DNA of 64,000 nucleotides from Gammaproteobacteria bacterium. Lineage in GTDB: Bacteria; Pseudomonadota; Gammaproteobacteria; Acidiferrobacterales; Sulfurifustaceae. The position numbers were made by a program, and so were the translations under genes. The notes beneath the pieces were generated by a model. That model worked only from the letters and a program-made list of their open reading frames with translations. It did no database searches and was not told the origin of the DNA. The stretch is taken from NCBI GenBank assembly GCA_016199745.1, contig JACQFZ010000057.1, forward strand, positions 115,680 through 179,679. Reading direction: 5' to 3'. The first letter of the stretch is position 1. Every line of letters begins with the position of its first letter. Below, in pieces: positions 55,681 to 64,000 of the stretch.

Positions 55681-56678
55681 CTTCGACACCGATACTGGAG
55701 TTGCGTGGCGTATCGAAGCGCTTCGTCGAACCATTGGGCGCGCTCCGCCGAATCGGTAACTGGCTGGGCGCCGATGCCGAGGCAGTGGTGGTACACGCGG
55801 TCGATAACGTCGATTTGCGAATCGCCCCCGGCGAGGTGGTGGCGTTGGTCGGTGAGTCCGGTTGCGGTAAGTCGACCTTAGGTCGGATCGTCGTCGGCTT
55901 GCACGTGCCAACGCAAGGCGAGCGTTGGTGGAAGGGTGAAGCGATCGATCGGCTGCCGGCCGGCGAGCGCCGCCGGCGACAGCTACGCCTACAGATGATT
56001 TTTCAGGATCCTTACGCGGCGCTGAACCCGCGCTTGCGTGTGCAGCAGATCATCGGTGAGGCGCCGGTGGCGCATCGGCTCGTGACTAAGCGCGCACAGG
56101 CAGAATACGTTGCGCAGTTGTTAACGCGCGTCGGCCTCGATCCGGCGCTGATGCGGCGCTTCCCGCATCAGTTCTCCGGCGGTCAGCGGGCGCGTATTGG
56201 CATTGCCCGGGCGTTGGCGGTGGCGCCGGAGTTTTTGGTATGCGACGAATCGGTGGCGGCGCTGGATGTGTCGATTCAGGCGCAGATCATCAATTTGTTC
56301 CTGCAGCTGCGCGCCGAGCTCAACCTGACGTATTTGTTCATCAGTCACGACTTGGGCGTCGTGCGACATATTGCCGATCGGGTGTTAGTGATGTATCTCG
56401 GTCGCATCATCGAGTCCGCGCCGACGGACGAAATCTACGCCCGCCCGAATCACCCCTACACGCAAGCGTTATTGGCCGAGGCGCCGACGTTGCGCGTGCA
56501 AAAGAAAACTTTTGTCGCCATCCAGGGAGAAGTGCCGTCGCCGCTCGATCCACCGCCGGGTTGCCATTTTCATCCGCGTTGCCCGCACGCATTCGCGCGC
56601 TGTAAGACGGAAGTACCGGCGTTGCAGCAGATCGAACCCGGGCGTTTTTCAGCATGTCATTTGCACGACGCTATTTAG
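55677..56678 (+). CDS. Peptide ABC transporter ATP-binding protein, DppF/OppF type
   Basis: 333 residues. Walker A GESGCGKSTLGRIVVGLH, signature FSGGQRARIGIARALAVAPE, Walker B FLVCDESVAALD (Asp-Glu kept, Pro replaced by Ser), ISHDLGVV, and the C-terminal cysteine-bearing region CHFHPRCPHAFARCKTEVP. It is the last gene of the operon, translationally coupled to the DppD-type gene, and convergent with phoU, 20 bases between stops. Confidence 0.94.
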   Translation: MTSTPILELRGVSKRFVEPLGALRRIGNWLGADAEAVVVHAVDNVDLRIAPGEVVALVGESGCGKSTLGRIVVGLHVPTQGERWWKGEAIDRLPAGERRRRQLRLQMIFQDPYAALNPRLRVQQIIGEAPVAHRLVTKRAQAEYVAQLLTRVGLDPALMRRFPHQFSGGQRARIGIARALAVAPEFLVCDESVAALDVSIQAQIINLFLQLRAELNLTYLFISHDLGVVRHIADRVLVMYLGRIIESAPTDEIYARPNHPYTQALLAEAPTLRVQKKTFVAIQGEVPSPLDPPPGCHFHPRCPHAFARCKTEVPALQQIEPGRFSACHLHDAI

Positions 56679-56698
56679 GGAACGGCTAACGCGTCGGC

Positions 56699-57415
56699 TT
56701 ACGGCGTCCGTCCGAGGATTTCTTTCTCGATCTGGTCAAGGCTGGTGTGACGCACGTCTTTGCCTTTCACCAGATAGATGACGTATTCGCAGATATTGCG
56801 CGCATGATCGCCGATGCGTTCGAGCGCACGCGCGGTCCAGATGACGTTCAGCATGCGCGAGATCGTGCGCGGGTCTTCCATCATAAAAGTAATCAGCTGC
56901 CGCAAGATGCCTTCGTACTTCTGATCGATCTTGCGATCCTCGCGCGCGACTCGTAGCGCGTCTTCGATGTCGAGACGAGCGAATGCGTCGAGCGCGTCGT
57001 GCACCATGTAGCGCACGTGATTGCCGAGCGTTTGAATCTCGGCGTAGTTGTTCTTCGGCCGCTCTTCTTGCGCCAGGCGCACGGCCATGCGCGCGATCTT
57101 CTCGGCTTCGTCGCCGATGCGTTCGAGATCGCTGACGGTTTTAATGACGGCCAGCACCAAGCGCAGATCGCTTGCCGCCGGTTGCCGGCGGGCGATGATG
57201 TGCTGGCACTCTTCGTCGATGGCGACGTCGAGTTGATTGACCTTGGTGTCGTCCATGATCACCGCTTCGCCGAGCGCGGTATCGCCCTGCGTTAGTGCTA
57301 GCAGTGCTTGCTCGATCTGTTGCTCGACCAGCCCGCCCATCTGCAGCACCTTCGAGCGGATGTCTTCCAGCTCGGCGTTGTATTGGCGTGAGATGTGGGT
57401 GTGAATCGGTTCCAT
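56699..57415 (-). CDS. phoU: Phosphate signalling complex protein PhoU
   Basis: 238 residues of two PhoU helical bundles (HISRQYNAELEDIRSKVLQM; ERIGDEAEKIARMAVRLA; ALERIGDHARNICEYVIYLV), each with the ExxxD metal motif (ERIGDEAEKI, ERIGDHARNI). PhoU links the PstSCAB transporter to the PhoR-PhoB system and shuts off signalling when phosphate is ample. A GGAG site precedes ATG 57415. It is the last gene of the pst series, separated from pstB by a palindromic element. Confidence 0.96.
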   Translation of the reverse strand: MEPIHTHISRQYNAELEDIRSKVLQMGGLVEQQIEQALLALTQGDTALGEAVIMDDTKVNQLDVAIDEECQHIIARRQPAASDLRLVLAVIKTVSDLERIGDEAEKIARMAVRLAQEERPKNNYAEIQTLGNHVRYMVHDALDAFARLDIEDALRVAREDRKIDQKYEGILRQLITFMMEDPRTISRMLNVIWTARALERIGDHARNICEYVIYLVKGKDVRHTSLDQIEKEILGRTP

Positions 57416-57450
57416 GACAGCTCCTACTATTAAAAAAGATTCTTACCAAC

Positions 57451-57568
57451 TTCCCCTCCCCCTCAGGGGGAGGGGAAAGGGTGGGGGTGGGTTCAAACGA
57501 AGGGGGCGGTGTTTATGCAACACTCCCAACCCACCCCCACCCCATCCCTCCCCCTGAGGGGGAGGGAT
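57451..57568. repeat. GC-rich palindromic element between pstB and phoU
   Basis: The left arm TTCCCCTCCCCCTCAGGGGG and onward with GGTGGGGGTGGGTT (57451-57492) is mirrored by AACCCACCCCCACCCCATCC and CTCCCCCTGAGGGGGAGGGA (57529-57568), with about 36 bases between. The whole can fold into one long cruciform. It is the cleanest member of the four-element family in this window. Confidence 0.85.
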
Positions 57569-57582
57569 TAATCCATTATTCG

Positions 57583-58452
57583 TTATCCATAGCGACCGGT
57601 AATGTAATCCTCGGTCTGTTTTTTAGTCGGGTTGGTGAAGATATCGTCAGTCTTTCCGAACTCCACCAACTCACCCAGATGCATGAACGCAGTATAGTCG
57701 GACACGCGCGCCGCTTGTTGCATGTTGTGCGTCACGATCAGGATCGTCACCTTCGTGCGCAACTCGTGGATCAATTCCTCGATGCTGGCGGTAGCGATCG
57801 GATCGAGCGCCGAGGTCGGTTCGTCGAACAGCAGGATCTCGGGATCGGTCGCCAGCGCGCGGGCGATGCATAGCCGTTGTTGTTGGCCGCCGGACAGGTT
57901 GAACGCCAGATCGTCGAGCCGATTCTTGACCTCATCCCACAAGGCAGCGCCGCGCAGGGCTTCTTCCACCTTGTCGTCGAGCTTGCTGCGCTTCTTCACG
58001 CCGCGTACTTGGAGACCGTAGGCGACGTTTTCGTAAATCGATTTTGGGAACGGATTCGGCTTTTGAAACACCATCGATATGCGCATGCGCACTTCGATCG
58101 GATCGACACCCTTACCGAGGATGTTGATGTTGTCCGGGTGAATGACGATCTCGCCCTCGTAACGATTACCGGGATAAAGATCGTGCATACGGTTGAAGCA
58201 GCGCAGGAACGTCGACTTACCGCAACCTGACGGGCCGATCAAAGCAGTGACGCGCTTTTCGGCCAATTCCAGATTGATATGTTTCAGTGCCTGGACGGTG
58301 CCGCCGTAATAAAAATTCAGATCGCGCGCCTGCGCTTTCAGCGGCGCGGTCGCGGTTTCGGCGGTGGCGTGGTCGCCGAGCGCTCGCGTAGGCCGAGGCG
58401 GGATGGGCCGTGCCGGGCTTGGCCGCACGACGGTCTGAGTATCGGGCTTCAT
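57583..58452 (-). CDS. pstB: Phosphate ABC transporter ATP-binding protein PstB
   Basis: 289 residues. Walker [21 protein letters not shown], signature [20 protein letters not shown], Walker [18 protein letters not shown]. It has an N-terminal extension of about 45 Pro/Ala-rich residues ([20 protein letters not shown]) compared with E. coli PstB. ATG 58452 has a GAGGG site; ATG 58473 is an alternative. It follows pstA by 14 bases. Confidence 0.96.
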   Translation of the reverse strand: MKPDTQTVVRPSPARPIPPRPTRALGDHATAETATAPLKAQARDLNFYYGGTVQALKHINLELAEKRVTALIGPSGCGKSTFLRCFNRMHDLYPGNRYEGEIVIHPDNINILGKGVDPIEVRMRISMVFQKPNPFPKSIYENVAYGLQVRGVKKRSKLDDKVEEALRGAALWDEVKNRLDDLAFNLSGGQQQRLCIARALATDPEILLFDEPTSALDPIATASIEELIHELRTKVTILIVTHNMQQAARVSDYTAFMHLGELVEFGKTDDIFTNPTKKQTEDYITGRYG

Positions 58453-58466
58453 GATTTCCCTCGGGT

Positions 58467-59389
<923 letters not shown>

Positions 59390-59390
<1 letters not shown>

Positions 59391-60313
59391 CAGTACACCT
59401 CGCGGTAACGCCGGCGCAGCCAGTGGCCGATGATATTGAATGCCAACGTCAGCAGCATCAGTACCAAGCCCACTGCGAAAATACTTTGGTATTCGACCGA
59501 GCCGTGCGGTAGATCGCCGAGGGCGACCTGGACGATGTAGGCGGTAATCGTGGCGGCGCTCTCGAACGGGTTCCAAGTTAGGTTCGGCTGCATGCCGGCG
59601 GCGATCGCCACCACCATGGTTTCGCCGACGGCGCGCGAGATACCGAGAATGTAAGCGGCGACGATGCCAGACGTCGCTGCCGGTGTCACCACCCACAATG
59701 CCGTCTGAAAGCGCGTCGCGCCCATGGCGTACGAGCCCTCGCGGATATGCATCGGCACCGCGCGCATGGCGTCTTCGCTGACCGACGATACGTACGGGAT
59801 GATCATGATGCCCATGACGATACCGGCGGCGAGCATGTTAAAGCCCGGTAGGTCGGGCAGGATCGTGTTCTGCAGCAACGGTGTGACGAACAACAGTGCA
59901 AAATAGCCGTACACCACGGTCGGGATGCCGCTCAAAAGCTCGAGCATCGGCTTTACGACTTCGCGCACGCGGTGCGAGGAGAATTCAGAGAGGTAAATGG
60001 CGATGATAGTGCCGAGCGGCACCGCCACGGTCAGCGCAATCATCGTCGTCACCAGTGTGCCGGCCACCAGCGGCAGCACGCCGTAGTGCTTGATCGAGAA
60101 CAACGGCGTCCATTCGGTATCGGTCAGGAAATCCCACAACGACACCTGCGCGAAAAACCCAAGTGATTCGTGAACCAAGACGATGACGATGGCGATAGTA
60201 ACCGCCACCGCAAAAAACGCCGCCAGGAACAACAGCGTCTGGATGATGCGTTCCGGCACGTGGCGCCTGGCCTGGTAGGCGAAGCGGGAAGGTTGCGCGC
60301 GAGCAGAGTTCAC
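59390..60313 (-). CDS. pstC: Phosphate ABC transporter permease PstC
   Basis: 307 residues, six transmembrane helices. Typical segments: PLGTIIAIYLSEFSSHRVRE, LLSGIPTVVYGYFALLFVTP and the coupling loop EGSYAMGATRFQTALWVV. The start is GTG 60313. It lies 120 bases after pstS, with the terminator 60381-60409 between them, so its expression may depend on read-through. Confidence 0.95.
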
Positions 60314-60380
60314 AAGTAACCAGGGCGTGGGTCAGGGCGAGTCATGGTAGGCGGCCATTGTGACAGATTCATGACAGCGC

Positions 60381-60409
60381 AAAAAAAGAGGGCGCCCAGT
60401 GGCGCCCTC
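60381..60409 (-). terminator. Terminator between pstS and pstC
   Basis: On the minus strand GAGGGCGCC-ACTG-GGCGCCCTC is followed by TTTTTTT, 24 bases after the pstS stop. It is a strong intrinsic terminator placed inside the operon, a common way to give the binding protein more message than the permease genes. Confidence 0.9.
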
Positions 60410-60432
60410 GATCCTGCCAAATACCGCTGGAA

Positions 60433-61434
60433 TTATAGCTTGGCTTCGCGCTTCAACAGCTCGTCGATCTTGAGGCCGACTTGGGCCTCGCCGCCGAACA
60501 CGGTGCCGAGCTTCTTCTTATTTAAGTGCTCACCCGCCGTTTTATAGGCGCTAGCCGGCAGCGGGATGTACTTCACTTCTTTGACCAGGGCTGGTCCATT
60601 CTTCAGGTAAAACTCGACAAACTCTTTGATCTCCGGCTTATCGAGCGATTTGGCGTTGATGTAGATGAAGATCGGCCGCGACAGCGGTGCATAGCTGCCG
60701 TCTTCCACCGTCTTTTCCGACGGTAGGACCGCGCCCTTGCCGTTATCGATGCCCACGGCCTTTAACTTGCCTTGGTTCTCGATGTAGTAGGCGTAGCCGA
60801 AGTAACCGAGTGCGCCCTTGTCGCGCGACACGCCGGTGACGAGCACGTTGTCGTCTTCGCTGGCGGTGAAATCGCCGCGCGAGGCCTTCGACTTGCCGTT
60901 GACCGCTTCCGTGAAGTAATCGAACGTGCCGGAATCGGCGCCGGGGCCGAATAACTTGAGCGGGGTAGCGGGCCACTTCGGATTAATGTCGCTCCATTTC
61001 ATGACCTTGCCCTGCGCTTCCGGCTCCCACATTTTCTTGAGCTCGGCGACGGTGGCGGTCTTCAGCCAGTCGTTCTGCGGGTTTACGACCACGGTCAACG
61101 CGTCATAGGCAATCGGCAACTCGATGTACTGAACGCCAGCCTCTTTGCACGCGTCCATTTCCTTCTTCAGGATCGGCCGCGAGGCGTCGGAGATGTCGGT
61201 CTCGCCACGGCAGAATTTCTTGAAGCCGCCGCCGGTGCCGGAAATACCCACCGTCACCTTGACCGCGCCTTTCTTGGCTTTTTGGAATTCTTCGGCAACC
61301 GCTTCGGTGATGGGGAATACCGTGCTCGAACCGTCGATCTGTACGGTTGTGTCGGCGGCAATCGCCGGCAGCGCAAACGTGCCAGCCGCTACTGCGGTTA
61401 GGCTGGCCGCCAGTAACGTGTGTTTAAGCTTCAT
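60433..61434 (-). CDS. pstS: Phosphate ABC transporter substrate-binding protein PstS
   Basis: 333 residues with signal peptide ([20 protein letters not shown]). Phosphate-binding motifs: [40 protein letters not shown] and [20 protein letters not shown]. This is the short (non-E. coli-like, PhoX/SphX-like) subtype. GGAGA precedes ATG 61434. Upstream lies a strong Pho box, so it should be PhoB-induced during phosphate starvation. Confidence 0.96.
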   Translation of the reverse strand: MKLKHTLLAASLTAVAAGTFALPAIAADTTVQIDGSSTVFPITEAVAEEFQKAKKGAVKVTVGISGTGGGFKKFCRGETDISDASRPILKKEMDACKEAGVQYIELPIAYDALTVVVNPQNDWLKTATVAELKKMWEPEAQGKVMKWSDINPKWPATPLKLFGPGADSGTFDYFTEAVNGKSKASRGDFTASEDDNVLVTGVSRDKGALGYFGYAYYIENQGKLKAVGIDNGKGAVLPSEKTVEDGSYAPLSRPIFIYINAKSLDKPEIKEFVEFYLKNGPALVKEVKYIPLPASAYKTAGEHLNKKKLGTVFGGEAQVGLKIDELLKREAKL

Positions 61435-61478
61435 TGAAATGTCTCCGAAGAATTATAAGGTGGCTTGAAAACGCGCCC

Positions 61479-61523
61479 ACTATCTCAGCGCTGTATGACA
61501 GTTTGATGAATGAAAAATGACGG
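61479..61523 (-). promoter_or_regulatory. Pho box and -10 of pstS
   Basis: Read on the minus strand, CCGTCAT-N4-CATTCAT-N4-CTGTCAT (61523 to 61495) gives three PhoB 7-mers in exact 11-base phase, and GATAGT (61484 to 61479) follows after 10 bases as the -10. This is the classical PhoB-dependent promoter layout. Confidence 0.85.
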
Positions 61524-61604
61524 GCGCATGATGGCATTTTCCCGGGTATAAGTTGTTTCGATTTTTGAGAAAACGAGTCAAGGACCGACCGTACCTGGCT
61601 TGTG

Positions 61605-62444
61605 TTACAGCCCAGCGACATTCGCCAGTTCCGTAACCTGCGTCGGTTCGTCGCGAAGATAAAGCGCGTCCGCAATCTGTGCTCGCGTCGCTTCCGCTAA
61701 CTCGCGGCGCGCATAGTTAGCGGCCGGTAACGGTGTACAAAAGGTCAGCTGCGCCACCAGCGTGTCTTCGGCCAGCAAGCGCCACACGTGTGGTGCCAGC
61801 ATATCGTCGCCCACAAACGGTGTCGCCGGATGCACGCCGTCAACATGCGGATAGGTAATTGCCACGGCCTGTACTTGGGCACGCGTTCGAATCGCCGCTT
61901 GGTAGAGGCGAGGATAAAAGCGCTGCACTTCGTCGCCGCTAGTCGTCGTGCCTTCCGGAAACATCGTTACCGACCGGCGCTGGGTTAAGAGCCAGGTCAT
62001 CGCGTCGGCCGCGGCGGTCGTGGTTTCCGGGTCGCCGCGGGCGATGAAAATCGTGCCGGCATGCGCTGCCATACGGCCGAAGATGGGCCAGCCGCGGACC
62101 TCTTCCTTGGAGACGAAGGTCGCATTGATTACCGCGCGCAGGCACGGGATGTCGAGCCAAGAGATATGGTTGCAGACGTAGAGCGTTGCCTCACCGGCGA
62201 TATCGCCGATGATTCGCAGGCGTAAATTGATAATGGCGAGTAGCTGTCGGTTCCACCAATGCACCACCCGGTCGGCCGCGAGCGAGCCGCGGCGCGCTCG
62301 CAACATCGGCAGTAAGCCGGCGACCGCACCGCCGATCAAGAGATGAGTCAGCAGCCGCGCGAGCCGCGTATACCGGCGCAACTCGCGCCGCGCCGATCGC
62401 CACCGTGTCGGTTCAGCCCGCGCGGTCGAGGAAGTGGCGAGCAT
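61605..62444 (-). CDS. olsA: Lyso-ornithine lipid O-acyltransferase / 1-acylglycerol-3-phosphate acyltransferase family
   Basis: 279 residues. PlsC-type motifs: NHISWLDIPCL (HX4D), TFVSKEEVRGWPIFGRMAAH and the MFPEGTTTSGD (block III). A membrane-associated segment lies near residues 30-50. OlsA acylates lyso-ornithine lipid; the assignment over a plain PlsC rests on its direct coupling to the OlsB-type gene, whose end it overlaps by 32 bases. Confidence 0.88.
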   Translation of the reverse strand: MLATSSTARAEPTRWRSARRELRRYTRLARLLTHLLIGGAVAGLLPMLRARRGSLAADRVVHWWNRQLLAIINLRLRIIGDIAGEATLYVCNHISWLDIPCLRAVINATFVSKEEVRGWPIFGRMAAHAGTIFIARGDPETTTAAADAMTWLLTQRRSVTMFPEGTTTSGDEVQRFYPRLYQAAIRTRAQVQAVAITYPHVDGVHPATPFVGDDMLAPHVWRLLAEDTLVAQLTFCTPLPAANYARRELAEATRAQIADALYLRDEPTQVTELANVAGL

Positions 62445-63198
62445 AACGAGCGTTCACTTGGTCCGCACGCAGCAGTACGAACAAGTCGGCGACATTGAAA
62501 TGCGGATCCCAACCCGGTTCGCCGCAGACCCGAGCGCCGGCACGCAAATAGGCGTTGATCAACGGTGGCACGTGCGGTTCCTGGGTGACGCGGGTGAGGT
62601 TGATCTTCGGCAGTGGCACGCGCGGATGGACGCGGCAATTTTCCGGCGCCAGACTGGTCCGCGCTAAGCGCCGATACATCAGCCAGATTTCGTTCGTGCC
62701 CGAACGCAGCGGTACGCTGGCGCAGCCTATCAAGTAGTCGAAACGATTTGCCAATAGATAGCGCGCAATACCGTTCCACAACAGCGCGATCACCGCGCCG
62801 CCGCGATACTCGGGATGCACGCAAGTGCGTCCGACTTCCATGATCCGCCCAGGCAACGCCAAGATGCGGGTGATGTCGAACTCGCTCTGCGAATAAAACC
62901 GGCCGGCGCGTTGCGCCTGCGTGTCGGTGAGGATGCGATAACAACCGACGACGGTATCGATTTCATGATCGCGCACGATCAAGTGATCGCAGTACGGATC
63001 GAATTCATCCGCTTCGATGCCATGCTCGGCGATGTTGAGTCGTGCGCCCATCTCCTCGATGAACACTTGATAGCGCAGTCGCTGCGCGGCGATAACGTGG
63101 TCGCGGGTGCTTGCCAGTCCGACGCTGAATCGCTTTGCCGGCGGTTCGACACGTGTATCTGGTTGAAGCAGTGTCTGCAGTTGAGCTGAAAGGGACAT
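62413..63198 (-). CDS. olsB: L-ornithine N(alpha)-acyltransferase (OlsB), GNAT fold
   Basis: 261 residues. The OlsB/hemolysin-like GNAT pattern is visible: AAQRLRYQVFIEEMGARLNI, DEFDPYCDHLIVRD, VGCYRILTD, FDITRILALPGRIMEVGRTC and VHPEYRGGAVIALLWNGIAR, LLANRFDYLIGCASVPL. It transfers a 3-hydroxyacyl chain from ACP to ornithine, the first step of phosphorus-free ornithine-lipid synthesis. GGAGG precedes ATG 63198. Neighbouring pstS and its Pho-regulated operon make phosphate-starvation induction likely; a weak Pho-like site (CTGTAAG-N4-TCATCAC, minus strand, 63282-63265) lies upstream. Confidence 0.9.
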   Translation of the reverse strand: MSLSAQLQTLLQPDTRVEPPAKRFSVGLASTRDHVIAAQRLRYQVFIEEMGARLNIAEHGIEADEFDPYCDHLIVRDHEIDTVVGCYRILTDTQAQRAGRFYSQSEFDITRILALPGRIMEVGRTCVHPEYRGGAVIALLWNGIARYLLANRFDYLIGCASVPLRSGTNEIWLMYRRLARTSLAPENCRVHPRVPLPKINLTRVTQEPHVPPLINAYLRAGARVCGEPGWDPHFNVADLFVLLRADQVNARYARHFLDRAG

Positions 63199-63325
63199 GG
63201 CGCCACCTCCTGCTTGAGTGATGCACACAGTGCCGCGGTGGCGTGACGCGCCGATGGCGCTGGTGTGATGATTTCCTTACAGCGGGAATCGGCGTTACGC
63301 TATTGCCGACGAGGGGAGGTGACCG

Positions 63326-63733
63326 ATGTCGGCGAGTGCGGAATACACCGAGTATGTGCTGGAGTTATTGCAACCGATCGGTCCGGTACATACCGGCCGC
63401 ATGTTCGGTGGTGTCGGAATACGCGCCGGTTCGGCGATGTTCGCCATGATCATGGGCAACACGTTGTATTTCGTCGTCGACGACAGCACTCGACCGAAAT
63501 ATGAGCAAGCCGGTATGCAGCCGTTTTCGTACACGACTAAGAAAGGCCGCATCCAAGTGCGGCGATTTTATGAGTTGCCCGAAGAGGTGCTGACCGACGT
63601 CGAGCAGTTGCGCATCTGGGCGCGCGAATCGATTCGGTTGGCGAGTCAGAAGCAACAAAGCCTGCGAGTTAAAACGACAAAGAAGGCCAACGCCAAAACG
63701 AAACGGAAAACCACGAAACGTCGGAAGATTTAA
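63326..63733 (+). CDS. TfoX/Sxy N-terminal domain protein
   Basis: 135 residues. The TfoX_N domain spans about residues 5-100 (EYTEYVLELLQPIGPVHTGR; MFGGVGIRAGSAMFAMIMGN; FYELPEEVLTDVEQL). The C-terminal 30 residues are a Lys/Arg/Thr tail (KTTKKANAKTKRKTTKRRKI). The TfoX C-terminal HhH domain is absent, so it is not a full competence regulator. A strong GGGGAGGTG site precedes ATG 63326; divergent from olsB. Confidence 0.88.
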   Translation: MSASAEYTEYVLELLQPIGPVHTGRMFGGVGIRAGSAMFAMIMGNTLYFVVDDSTRPKYEQAGMQPFSYTTKKGRIQVRRFYELPEEVLTDVEQLRIWARESIRLASQKQQSLRVKTTKKANAKTKRKTTKRRKI

Positions 63734-63768
63734 GAGGCTACTTCCTGCCCTTCAAAATGGGCTGCTTT

Positions 63769-63824
63769 GCTGCCCACGCGTGTTGTTGAATCCGCGTCGG
63801 CAAAAAAGCGTTACCCACCCTACA
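63769..63824. repeat. Partial copy of the GGGTGGGCAA palindromic repeat
   Basis: TGCCCACGCG, a short spacer with ATCCGCGT, GGCAAAAAA and ACCCACCCTACA match the right half of the inner palindrome at 18024-18145 with several changes. The outer 20-bp terminal repeats are not seen. Confidence 0.6.
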
Positions 63825-63854
63825 CAAAGCGCATTCCCTCCCCCCGCCCTAGCG

Positions 63855-64000
63855 CTGTATCTTGATCACATTTCCACTGAGAAGTAGTTTCAAATTCTCT
63901 GAAACAAAAAACCGATGGATTACGATGATACCCAAGGACGCACTGGAATGGTCACGACAGATGTTTGGGGACTGTGAACTGGGCGATACCCGGCGCACCG
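63855..64000 (+). mobile_element. Left part of an IS4/IS50-like insertion sequence
   Basis: CTGTATCTTGATCACA at 63855 resembles the ends of IS50-group elements of the IS4 family, and the transposase frame begins 70 bases later. The right end lies outside the window, so the boundary is provisional. Confidence 0.6.
63925..64000 (+). CDS. IS4-family (Tn5-like) transposase, N-terminal part
   Basis: 25 codons visible: IPKDALEWSRQMFGDCELGD then TRRT. The W-x-x-x-x-FG-x-CELGD-x-RR pattern is the conserved N-terminal DNA-binding segment (Tnp_DNA_bind) of IS50/Tn5-type transposases, which contacts the element ends. The frame runs off the window; completeness unknown. Confidence 0.8.
   Translation, partial: MIPKDALEWSRQMFGDCELGDTRRT

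Noticed and set aside
57451..57568. Intrinsic terminator between pstB and phoU
   Set aside because: The hairpins are strong but not followed by T residues, and the same unit recurs at unrelated loci, so it is treated as a dispersed repeat.
63265..63282. Possible Pho box for olsB
   Set aside because: Read on the minus strand CTGTAAG-N4-TCATCAC matches only about half of the consensus; mentioned as weak in the olsB entry but not called as a feature.

Overview
The window reads as ordinary chromosome of a Gram-negative proteobacterium, most likely a gammaproteobacterium. The support is the ftsY-ftsE-ftsX-rpoH block with rsmD, coaD and an M16 protease pair divergent from it, plus csrA, ttcA, hslO, typA, sixA, an LpxH-like phosphatase, TonB-dependent transport and class I polyphosphate kinase. 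Genus cannot be read from the sequence. Base composition is GC-rich in the core genes and visibly lower in the accessory stretches around 14.9-18.9 kb and 25.3-28.5 kb.

Layout. 0-4.3 kb: end of a GldG-like ABC auxiliary gene, a DUF4340 gene, mutM and a lone bacterial dynamin-like GTPase. 4.3-8.4 kb (minus): a five-gene operon of two M16 peptidases, rsmD, coaD and a YfhL ferredoxin. 8.4-12.2 kb: ftsY, ftsE, ftsX and rpoH, with a CIRCE (HrcA) operator lying on the apparent rpoH promoter. 12.4-14.6 kb: a YgiQ radical SAM gene. 14.9-18.9 kb: first accessory island, with an orphan type VI secretion hcp followed by a Sel1-repeat lipoprotein and an unknown 338-residue protein, then MITE-like elements, an IS5-type transposase relic and csrA. 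19.2-25.1 kb: a monooxygenase, an iron alcohol dehydrogenase, and a FIST sensor-histidine kinase-regulator trio. 25.3-28.5 kb: second T6SS island, with a truncated hcp, a Tse2-like toxin, its overlapping immunity gene, and a trail of decaying toxin and immunity copies. 28.5-38.6 kb: small regulators and enzymes, ttcA, a TonB/receptor pair, an ArsR-SRPBCC unit and a REP-associated tyrosine transposase. 38.6-46.1 kb: typA, hslO, sixA, a glycosyltransferase with an LpxH-like phosphatase, and dgkA-ppx. 46.4-50.7 kb: membrane-AraC and LuxR-type regulators and ppk1. 50.9-56.7 kb: a five-gene peptide ABC transporter. 56.7-63.2 kb (minus): pstSCAB-phoU and olsBA (ornithine lipid). The last bases enter an IS4/IS50-like transposase.

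How the genes work together. Three clear themes emerge. First, phosphate physiology: pstSCAB-phoU, ppk1, ppx and the ornithine-lipid genes olsBA lie within 20 kb, and Pho-box-like 11-bp-phased repeats precede pstS and dgkA-ppx. Second, interbacterial antagonism: two hcp loci stand apart from any T6SS core genes; the second carries a probable Tse2/Tsi2-type toxin-immunity pair that has been duplicated and eroded. Third, dispersed repeats: four GC-rich palindromic elements sit between co-transcribed genes (ftsY/ftsE, two peptide permease genes, pstB/phoU, and the immunity array), together with a REP/RAYT locus and two MITE-like elements. No tRNA, rRNA or CRISPR array was recognised.
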